This document shows, one piece after another, positions 1-5,085 of a DNA stretch of 6,102 bases. The stretch covers positions 1-6,102 of the forward strand of contig DASZJZ010000144.1 of NCBI GenBank assembly GCA_035947555.1, read 5' to 3'. Source of the stretch: JACVRW01 sp035947555 (lineage in GTDB: Bacteria; Actinomycetota; Thermoleophilia; Solirubrobacterales; Thermoleophilaceae). How positions within the stretch are numbered: the stretch's first letter is position 1; each line of letters starts with the position of its first letter. A program made the translations under genes and the position numbers. Under the pieces are notes generated by a model. That model was not told where the DNA came from. It did no database searches and worked only from the letters and a program-made list of their open reading frames with translations.

Positions 1-275
1 CTCGCGAGCGGCCGGCCGGCCCATCCGGATTCCGGCCTGGCGATGGGCTGCTGCCAGCCGCCGGGCGGGACGGGGCCGCCGTAGCGAGGGGCGGTCTCCG
101 GGCCGGGATCAGGCGGCGCGTAGCCGGGCGGGCCCTGCGGAGCAGGCGGGGGCGCCTGCGGCCCGGGCATGGGCGCTTGCGGCCCCGGGCGCGGCGCCTG
201 CGGCCCGGGCGGCGTCTCAGGCCCAGGGGGCCGCTCCGGATTGGGGCCGTCAGGGGGAGGCGATCCGCGTTCCAT
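1..275 (-). CDS. Proline-rich N-terminus of a probable membrane protein, cut by the left edge
   Basis: An ATG at 275-273 opens a frame with no stop to the left edge, giving 91 codons plus two bases. The visible part is low-complexity and dominated by Pro, Gly, Gln and Ala, starting MERGSPPPDG. Three seven-residue repeats of PGPQAP plus one variable residue occupy residues 23-43, followed by a Tyr/Gly/Pro stretch ending GGWQQP near residue 77. Such disordered, proline-rich cytoplasmic heads are common in actinobacterial membrane proteins. The last residues, GWAGRPLA, resemble the lead-in to an RDD domain (often LASW..R), but the window ends before any membrane helix, so RDD is only a guess. 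The gene lies 38 bases downstream of the preceding stop and has no clear Shine-Dalgarno sequence, so it may be read through from upstream or have its own start. The reading frame is convincing because it stays open with a sensible composition; the function is unknown. Confidence 0.7.
   Translation of the reverse strand, partial: MERGSPPPDGPNPERPPGPETPPGPQAPRPGPQAPMPGPQAPPPAPQGPPGYAPPDPGPETAPRYGGPVPPGGWQQPIARPESGWAGRPLA
147..209 (-). repeat. Three in-frame 21-base tandem repeats (PGPQAP-X)
   Basis: Three adjacent 21-base units (189-209, 168-188, 147-167) encode PGPQAPR, PGPQAPM and PGPQAPP. The units are nearly identical at the DNA level and differ mainly at the last codon and at third positions, such as CAG versus CAA for Gln. 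This suggests duplication by slippage with some later drift. The repeat lies wholly within the proline-rich head of the left-edge gene. Confidence 0.85.
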
Positions 276-300
276 GCCGCGAATGTAAGCAGCGCCGGTG

Positions 301-313
301 GATCGCCGCGATC
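301..313. repeat. 13-base perfect palindrome downstream of the membrane protein gene
   Basis: GATCGC, C, GCGATC sits immediately after the stop at 314 in the 38-base gap before the next gene. The single-base centre leaves a short RNA stem and no T-run follows, so terminator function is unlikely. It could be a protein-binding site or chance. Confidence 0.25.
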
Positions 314-1054
314 TCAGCGAACCTCGGCGCCCGGCTCCGGCGCGGCGTCCTCGCCGCGGTCGCCCGGCTCCAGCACGATCTTCTCGCCGCGACGCAGGAA
401 GCGGAGGCCCAGGGCGACCGAGGCGAGCAGCGCCATCGCGGCCAGCGTGATCTGCACGCTCAGGAGGCCCTCGCGCGTCCAGTACACGTCCTCCAGCTCC
501 AGCAGCAGCGCGGACTCGTCGAGCGTGAGTCCCATCCCGATCCCGAACGGCACGGCCAGCCATGGCTCGAGGTCTTCGTCCCGTGTGACGATCGCGGCCG
601 AGCCCGAGATGAACGCCACCACGATCCCCGGCACGAAATGGTGGATGTGCCGACGGCCGACGCGCACGTTGCGGAACGGGCCGAACCTCGACCGGTGGCG
701 GAGCAAGTAGGTGATCGCGCGTGCCGTGAGGAACGAGCCGACGAACGAGCTCAGCAGGTTGAACATCGCGTTCTCGCGCGAGGAACCCCCCAGGTAGCCG
801 GCCCGAGCCACCTGCGCGGTCTCACCCACCGCCTCCTCGGCGGCGAGCAGGAGGCTCGGGGCCTCCTTTGGAAGCGGCGCCGAGCCGCGCCGCCAGACAC
901 GGCCGATCTCGCCTACGAGCACGGTCCCCACGGTGAGCGCGGCGCCGCCCCCGAGCACGAGGGTGCCGCGCCCCGGAGCGAGGGACTTCCGCCGCCGGCG
1001 GCGCACGACCAACGCGATCGGGTCAGGCAAGCTGTTCCGCCTCCCCCACCTCAC
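314..1054 (-). CDS. Five-segment integral membrane protein with HIHH and DE motifs, function unknown
   Basis: The 246-residue product begins with a basic head (RRRRRK near residues 18-23) and ends in a hydrophilic acidic tail. Hydrophobic segments lie at roughly 31-50, 95-118, 140-157, 165-185 and 199-219. Two polar motifs stand out: RRHIHHFVPG at about 134-143, just before the third segment, and LDESALLLELEDVYW at about 178-192. I recall similar HxHH...DE...DVYW patterns in uncharacterised actinobacterial membrane proteins, but no function. The histidines and acids could form a metal or ion site; this is inference. The start is uncertain. GTG at 1054 has a GGAGG six bases upstream and overlaps the acyltransferase gene by 32 bases. 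TTG at 1030 has GGGGGAGG nine bases upstream, overlaps by only 8 bases and gives 238 residues. Either way the gene is probably co-translated with the sugar genes. Confidence 0.85.
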   Translation of the reverse strand: MRWGRRNSLPDPIALVVRRRRRKSLAPGRGTLVLGGGAALTVGTVLVGEIGRVWRRGSAPLPKEAPSLLLAAEEAVGETAQVARAGYLGGSSRENAMFNLLSSFVGSFLTARAITYLLRHRSRFGPFRNVRVGRRHIHHFVPGIVVAFISGSAAIVTRDEDLEPWLAVPFGIGMGLTLDESALLLELEDVYWTREGLLSVQITLAAMALLASVALGLRFLRRGEKIVLEPGDRGEDAAPEPGAEVR

Positions 1055-1721
1055 GCACCACCTCCGCCGGCACGCCCAGCGCCACCATCCGCGCCGGCAC
1101 GTCGCGCGTGACCACCGCGCCCGCGCCCACGAACGCCTCCTCGCCGACTTCCACCCCAGGCAGCAGCACCGCGCCCCCGCCGATGCGGCAGGCGCGCCGC
1201 AGCAGCGGCCCGCGCAGCTTCTCGCCGCGGCGGCGGCCCGCGGTCGGATCGTTTGTAAGCACCACCCCGGGGGCGACGAACACGTCGTCCTCGAGCACCG
1301 ACCAGGCCGTGATGTAGGCGCCGGTCTGGAGCTTCACGCGCGCCCCGATCCTTACGTCGTTCTCCACCGAGGCGCCCCGTCCGACTACGGTCTCGGTGCC
1401 GATGTCCGTCCGTTCGCGGACGTGTGCCTGGTCGGCCACCACGCAGCCGTCGCCGATCGTCGCTCCCGCGACCACCACCGCGGCAGCGCCCACGGTCACC
1501 CCCTCGCCGAGCACTGCCGGCGGCGGCGGCTCCCGCGAGCTGGTGGAGTAAGCCCCGAGCGACGGCGGCTTGCCGAGCACGCAGCCGTCGCCGAGCCGGA
1601 CCCCGGATCCCACCACGGTCCCGGCGTGCACCACGACGTTGCCGCCGACAGCGGCGTCGTCCGGCAGCTCCACCCCCGCGCCCAGAAGCAGGCCCGGCGC
1701 CCGGTCAGACGGGCGCAGCAC
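1023..1721 (-). CDS. Left-handed beta-helix (hexapeptide repeat) acyltransferase, WbpD/WlbB-like
   Basis: The 232-residue protein is almost entirely hexapeptide repeats of the [LIV]-G-x-x-x type, for example GVRLGDGCVLG near 40-50, GATIGDGCVV near 86-95 and a C-terminal run from about 180 to 206. Such proteins form a triangular prism, usually trimeric, and transfer acetyl from acetyl-CoA. TNDP at 156-159 followed by a basic loop, and the closing VTRDVPA..VALGVPAEVV, match sugar N-acetyltransferases of the WbpD/WlbB type. In that role it would acetylate the 3-amine of UDP-GlcNAc3NA uronate in the cytoplasm; the exact substrate is inferred from context. It carries an extra proline-rich loop (SREPPPP, 62-68) and is longer than the roughly 190 residues I associate with WbpD. 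GTG at 1721 is chosen because it is preceded by GGAGG with nine bases of spacing. It overlaps the oxidoreductase gene by 17 bases. A long in-frame extension toward 2141 is a shadow of that gene. Confidence 0.85.
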   Translation of the reverse strand: MLRPSDRAPGLLLGAGVELPDDAAVGGNVVVHAGTVVGSGVRLGDGCVLGKPPSLGAYSTSSREPPPPAVLGEGVTVGAAAVVVAGATIGDGCVVADQAHVRERTDIGTETVVGRGASVENDVRIGARVKLQTGAYITAWSVLEDDVFVAPGVVLTNDPTAGRRRGEKLRGPLLRRACRIGGGAVLLPGVEVGEEAFVGAGAVVTRDVPARMVALGVPAEVVREVGEAEQLA

Positions 1722-2691
1722 GCGAGCTCTCCTCCAGCGACCGCTGGAGCGCCTCGAGCACCCGCACCACGCGAAGCCCCGCCTCGCCGCCGGAGCGCGG
1801 CTCCCCGCCGTCCCGCACCCGCTCCACGAAGTGGCGGCACTCGATGAAAAGCGGCTCCTCGTTGGGCACCCGCGGCGAGAAGATGTCCCCAGAGCGCGCG
1901 ATGTACTCGCCGTACGACGAGAAGCTCTCGTCGAAGCCCTTGTCGTAGACGGTGAGCTTGCGCTCGAGCTCCATGTCGTCGAACGTCGCCATCTTGCGCG
2001 ACCCGACCACCGTGAAGCGGCGCTCCTTGTGCGGGTCGAGCCAGGACAGGTGCATGTGGGCAGCCAGGCCCGACGGGAAGCGCAGGTAGCAGAACACCAC
2101 GTCCTCGATGCCCTCCTGCATGTAGCTCTCCCCCACCGCACGGCACTCGTAGGGCTCCTCCCCGGCCAGCCGCAGCAGGACCGAGACGTCGTGGGCGCCG
2201 AGCGACCAGAGCGCGTTCTCGTCCGGCCGCAAGACGCCGAGGTTGAGCCGGTTCGAGTACAGGTAGCGGACGTCGCCGAGCTCGCCCGAGTCGATCAGCT
2301 GCTTCAGCATCTCCACGCCCGGGTGGTACTCGAGCAGGTGCCCCACCATCAGCACGCGCCCGGACTCGCTCGCCGCCTCCACGACCCGCTCGGCCTCCTC
2401 CACGGAGCGCCCCAGCGGCTTCTCGACGAAGCAGTGCTTCCCGGCGCGAAGCACTCGCTCGGCCAGCTGCGCGTGCGTGGGCACCGGCGTGGCGAGGGCG
2501 ACGGCGTCGAGCTCGTCGTCGTCGAGCAGATCCTCCAGCGAGGTCGTCGAGCGAGCGCCCGGATAGGCGGCCGCGTGGCGCTCGACCCGCTCCGGCGACG
2601 CGTCGCAGATCCAGGCGACCTCGGCCAGGCGACTGAAGTTGCGCGCGAGGTTCGGGCCCCAGTAGCCGAGCCCGGCGACCCCGATGTTCAC
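1705..2691 (-). CDS. Gfo/Idh/MocA-family NAD(P)-dependent oxidoreductase, WbpB/WlbA-like
   Basis: The 328-residue protein has an N-terminal Rossmann fold with the nucleotide-binding glycines at 7, 9 and 12 (GLGYWG), an acidic Asp30 at the end of the second strand, and ATPVPTH at 67-73. The family's EKPL signature is at 90-93, with Lys91 the expected catalytic lysine. A second conserved motif, LGAHDVS with His167 and Asp168, lies in the C-terminal substrate domain. Length is normal for the family. Neighbours suggest it oxidises C3 of a UDP-N-acetylglucosaminuronic acid, as WbpB/WlbA do, to prepare for amination; this is inference, since the family has many substrates. Translation starts at GTG 2691, whose last bases form GTGA with the stop of the dehydrogenase gene. 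Extending the frame to 2832 adds an arginine-rich stretch read from the dehydrogenase gene, so that start is rejected. The nearest Shine-Dalgarno-like sequence is 19 bases away, beyond a palindrome. Confidence 0.9.
   Translation of the reverse strand: MNIGVAGLGYWGPNLARNFSRLAEVAWICDASPERVERHAAAYPGARSTTSLEDLLDDDELDAVALATPVPTHAQLAERVLRAGKHCFVEKPLGRSVEEAERVVEAASESGRVLMVGHLLEYHPGVEMLKQLIDSGELGDVRYLYSNRLNLGVLRPDENALWSLGAHDVSVLLRLAGEEPYECRAVGESYMQEGIEDVVFCYLRFPSGLAAHMHLSWLDPHKERRFTVVGSRKMATFDDMELERKLTVYDKGFDESFSSYGEYIARSGDIFSPRVPNEEPLFIECRHFVERVRDGGEPRSGGEAGLRVVRVLEALQRSLEESSRAAPV
1731..1735 (-). promoter_or_regulatory. Ribosome binding site of the acyltransferase gene
   Basis: GGAGG lies nine bases before the GTG at 1721, inside the last codons of the oxidoreductase gene. 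It decides the start, because the frame is open for a further 420 bases upstream. Confidence 0.7.
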
Positions 2692-3923
2692 AACCGAACC
2701 AGGTTCGGCGCCTCGATGCCCCGCGTGACACCGCGGAAGTCGACCACCAGCGGCGACTCCTGCACGAGCCGCTCCACGTCGAGGCCGGGATGGGCGGTCA
2801 CGATCACGACGCAGTCGGCGTCGTCGGGCCACTCGCTGCGCAGCCCGAGATCCGACAGTTCGGGCACGAACTCGTCGAAGTAGGTCACCTCGGCGCCCTG
2901 CTCCCGCAGCAGCCGGATGATCCGCAGCGCAGGCGACTCGCGCAGGTCACCCACGCCCGGCTTGTAGGACACGCCCACGATCGCCACACGGGAGCCCTTG
3001 ACCGGCTTCACCTGGTCGTTCAGAGCGCGGGCGATCCGCTCGACGCAGAAGTACGGCATCCGCTGGTTCACCTCGCCGGCGAGCTCGACGAACTCGGTCT
3101 GCATGTCGAACTCGCGCGCCCGCCAAGCCAGGTAGAAGGGGTCGACCGGCAGGCAGTGCCCGCCCATCCCCGGGCCGGGCTTGAAGGACATGAAGCCGTA
3201 CGGCTTGGTGGCTGCCGCCTCCACCACCTCCCACACGTCGATGCCCATCCGGTCGCAGAGGATCGCGAGCTCGTTCACCAGCGCGATGTTCACGGAGCGG
3301 AAGACGTTCTCGAGCAGCTTGGTCAGCTCGGCCTCCTCGGGGCCGGTGACCGGCACCACCTCGTCGCAGACGAGGTCGTACAGCTCGACCGCCCGGCGCA
3401 GGCACTCGTCGGTGAGCGCGCCGACGATCTTGGGCGTGTTCCGCAGCGTGTAGTCGGTGCGACCCGGGTCGATCCGCTCGGGCGAGAAGGCGAGGTGGAA
3501 GTCGCGGCCCGCCGCCAGGCCCGACTCCTCGAGCAGCGGGGCAAAGCGCTCGCGCGTGGTACCGGGGTAGGTGGTGGACTCGAGCACCACGAGCTGGCCC
3601 TCCTGCAGCACGCCGGCCAGAGCCGTGCCGGACGCCATGAGCGGCTGCAGGTCGGGCTCGCGGTTGCGGGTGAGCGGCGTGGGAACGGCCACGACCACGG
3701 CGTCGACCTTGGCGAGCCCGGCGTAGCGGGTGGTGGGATGGAATCGCTCCCGGATGCCCGCGAGCGCCTCAGCCGAGACATCCTCCACGTGCGACCGGCC
3801 GGCGGCGAGCGACTCGACCACGCGCCCGTCGGTGTCCACGCCCACCACGTCGTGGCCGGCCTCGGCGAAGGCAACCGCGAGCGGCAGCCCAACGTACCCC
3901 AGGCCGACGATCCCGATCCTCAT
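2688..3923 (-). CDS. wbpA: UDP-N-acetylglucosamine 6-dehydrogenase (WbpA-type nucleotide-sugar dehydrogenase)
   Basis: The 411-residue protein has the three-part structure of UDP-glucose/UDP-GlcNAc dehydrogenases. The N-terminal NAD domain has GLGYVG at 7-12 and the acidic Asp30. The ESTTYPGTT motif follows at 115-123. In the central helical domain, Lys202 (ELTKLLEN) is a catalytic lysine candidate. The thiohemiacetal-forming cysteine is Cys257 in GPGMGGHCLPVDP. The C-terminal UDP-binding domain has SYKPGVGDLRESP at 319-331. The enzyme oxidises a C6 alcohol to a carboxylate in two NAD-dependent steps. The ATKPYGF and PGPGMGGHC wording is closer in my memory to WbpA than to E. coli WecC, and a WbpB/WbpD-like pair downstream agrees. 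UDP-ManNAc dehydrogenase (WecC) remains possible because a 2-epimerase lies just upstream. The ATG at 3923 gives the expected family N-terminus. It has only a weak Shine-Dalgarno and overlaps the end of a 19-codon mini-ORF. Confidence 0.92.
   Translation of the reverse strand: MRIGIVGLGYVGLPLAVAFAEAGHDVVGVDTDGRVVESLAAGRSHVEDVSAEALAGIRERFHPTTRYAGLAKVDAVVVAVPTPLTRNREPDLQPLMASGTALAGVLQEGQLVVLESTTYPGTTRERFAPLLEESGLAAGRDFHLAFSPERIDPGRTDYTLRNTPKIVGALTDECLRRAVELYDLVCDEVVPVTGPEEAELTKLLENVFRSVNIALVNELAILCDRMGIDVWEVVEAAATKPYGFMSFKPGPGMGGHCLPVDPFYLAWRAREFDMQTEFVELAGEVNQRMPYFCVERIARALNDQVKPVKGSRVAIVGVSYKPGVGDLRESPALRIIRLLREQGAEVTYFDEFVPELSDLGLRSEWPDDADCVVIVTAHPGLDVERLVQESPLVVDFRGVTRGIEAPNLVRL
2694..2708 (-). 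promoter_or_regulatory. Perfect 15-base palindrome just before the oxidoreductase start
   Basis: On the minus strand the sequence reads CCGAACC, T, GGTTCGG, with 7-base arms around a single central base. As RNA it could form a six-pair stem with a CTG loop. It lies two bases before the GTG at 2691 and two bases after a GAGG at 2714-2711, within the last codons (PNLVR) of the dehydrogenase gene. No T-run follows, so it is not an intrinsic terminator. A role in start-site access or coupling is possible; chance is not excluded. Confidence 0.4.
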
Positions 3924-3979
3924 CGTGCTCGGCGCCGAGAGCAGGATCGCCGCCCGGCGTGATCGAGGACACCGCTCAT
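3920..3979 (-). other. 19-codon mini-ORF linking epimerase and dehydrogenase genes
   Basis: Between the two sugar genes an ATG at 3979-3977 overlaps the epimerase stop as ATGA. It reads 19 codons (MSGVLDHAGRRSCSRRRAR) and stops with TGA at 3922-3920, which overlaps the dehydrogenase ATG at 3923 as a second ATGA. The 52-base gap between the genes is thus spanned by a frame with termination-reinitiation overlaps at both ends. A stable peptide is doubtful, since the sequence is Arg-rich and has no recognisable motif. A coupling leader is more plausible. A short open frame in GC-rich DNA can also arise by chance. Confidence 0.35.
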
Positions 3980-5055
3980 AGCCGCGCAGTGTAGGCCGCG
4001 ACCACGTCGCGAACCCGCTCTGCAGCCCGCCCGCCGCCGTACAGCTCGGGCCGCTCGGCGGGCGGCGTGCGCTCCAGCGCAGCGAGCGCCGCCTCGCGAT
4101 CGAGGTCCACCAGCGTGTTCCAGCCCGTCTCCACCGTCTCGACCCATTCCGTCGTGTCCCGCAGAGTCACGCAGGGAACGCCGAGCAGGTAGGCCTCCTT
4201 CTGCACCCCGCCCGAATCGGTGAGGATCGCGCGCGCGTGTCGAGCGAGCTCGAGGAAGTCGAGGTAGCCGAGCGGGGCGATCACCTCCACGCCCTCCAAG
4301 CGCTCGATCAGCAGTGTCCCCTCGAGCCGGTCGCGCGTGCGGGGATGGGCGGGGAAGATCACCCGGAGGCCCGTGGCGGCCCGCAGCGCGGCGAGCAGGT
4401 CGACAAGGAGGGCGAGCCGCTCGGGGCTGTCGACGTTGCCCGCCCGGTGCGCGGTCACGGCGAGGTAGCCGCCGGGCTCGAGTCCCATGTCGGCCAGCAC
4501 CGTGGAGCGCGCGGCCGCGATGTCGCGGAAGGCGAGCGAGACGTCGGCCATCACGTCGCCGACCAGATGGGCCTCGCCGGGGGCGCTCTCGCGCTTGAGG
4601 TTCGCCATCGCCGTGGGCGTGGAGCAGAGCAGCAGGTCGCTGGCGTGGTCGGTGAGGGCACGGTTCAGCTCCTCCGGCATGGTGCGGTCGAACGAGCGCA
4701 TGCCCGCCTCCACGTGTCCGAGCCGGAAGCCCGCCTGCGCGGCGGCGAGGGCGCCGCCGAGCGTCGAGTTGGTGTCCCCGTAGACCAACACGAGATCGGG
4801 CTCGAGCTCTCTCAGCACCGGCTCGAGCGCGCCCAGGATGCGAGCGGTCTGCGCCGTGTTGGTGCCGGATCCGGTGCCGAGCTCGCGGTCCGGCGCGGGA
4901 ATTCCGAGCTCGTCGAAGAACACCTTCGAGAGCTCGTCGTCGTAGTGCTGCCCGGTGTGCACGATCTGCTCGTCGTGATCCTCGCGCAGCAGACGGGACA
5001 CGGCTGCCGCCTTCACGAACTGCGGGCGGTTGCCGATGATCGTGACGATTCGCAC
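3976..5055 (-). CDS. wecB: UDP-N-acetylglucosamine 2-epimerase, non-hydrolysing (WecB/WbpI family)
   Basis: The 359-residue protein has the two-domain GT-B fold signature of the non-hydrolysing 2-epimerases: GNRPQFVKAA at 8-17 (Arg10, Lys15), HTGQHYD at 33-39, GDTNSTLG at 93-100 (Asp94), HVEAGMRS at 114-121 (Glu116), PEELNR at 127-132 and TAHRAGN at 201-207 (His203). DSGGVQKEA at 280-288 forms the UDP site. The family removes and re-adds UDP at C1 through a 2-acetamidoglucal intermediate to swap C2 between gluco and manno forms. WecB uses UDP-GlcNAc. WbpI uses UDP-GlcNAc3NAcA, and the neighbouring oxidoreductase and acyltransferase genes make the WbpI role a fair alternative that sequence reading cannot settle. 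The GTG start at 5055 matches the family N-terminus, yet the bases before it are pyrimidine-rich with no Shine-Dalgarno. It follows the class IV PLP gene by 30 bases and is linked downstream by the mini-ORF. Confidence 0.93.
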   Translation of the reverse strand: MRIVTIIGNRPQFVKAAAVSRLLREDHDEQIVHTGQHYDDELSKVFFDELGIPAPDRELGTGSGTNTAQTARILGALEPVLRELEPDLVLVYGDTNSTLGGALAAAQAGFRLGHVEAGMRSFDRTMPEELNRALTDHASDLLLCSTPTAMANLKRESAPGEAHLVGDVMADVSLAFRDIAAARSTVLADMGLEPGGYLAVTAHRAGNVDSPERLALLVDLLAALRAATGLRVIFPAHPRTRDRLEGTLLIERLEGVEVIAPLGYLDFLELARHARAILTDSGGVQKEAYLLGVPCVTLRDTTEWVETVETGWNTLVDLDREAALAALERTPPAERPELYGGGRAAERVRDVVAAYTARL

Positions 5056-5085
5056 GGAGGGGCCTAGCGCGGGACGGGAGAGGCG

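Noticed and set aside
276..313. Possible intrinsic terminator or promoter in the 38-base gap
   Set aside because: There is a short palindrome but no T-run on either side. TACATT resembles a -10 box but sits about seven bases from the ATG with no matching -35, so I could not support it.
177..710. Plus-strand frame over the left gap and the end of the membrane protein gene
   Set aside because: The product is Ser/Arg/Pro-rich low complexity and is antisense to two better frames.
1496..2731. Minus-strand frame of 411 codons overlapping the oxidoreductase and acyltransferase genes
   Set aside because: The product is Arg/Ala-rich without motifs, while the overlapping frames match known families.
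1570..2883. Long plus-strand open frame opposite the oxidoreductase gene
   Set aside because: The composition is low-complexity (His, Arg, Leu) and it crosses several real gene boundaries, so it is a shadow frame.
2790..3962. Long plus-strand open frame (390 codons) opposite the dehydrogenase gene
   Set aside because: It is antisense to a gene with clear catalytic motifs. Its product is His/Arg/Gly-rich with no recognisable domain, a common artefact of high GC.
4237..5067. Plus-strand frame of 276 codons opposite the epimerase gene
   Set aside because: It is antisense to a well-supported gene, with no domain and no sensible ribosome binding context seen.
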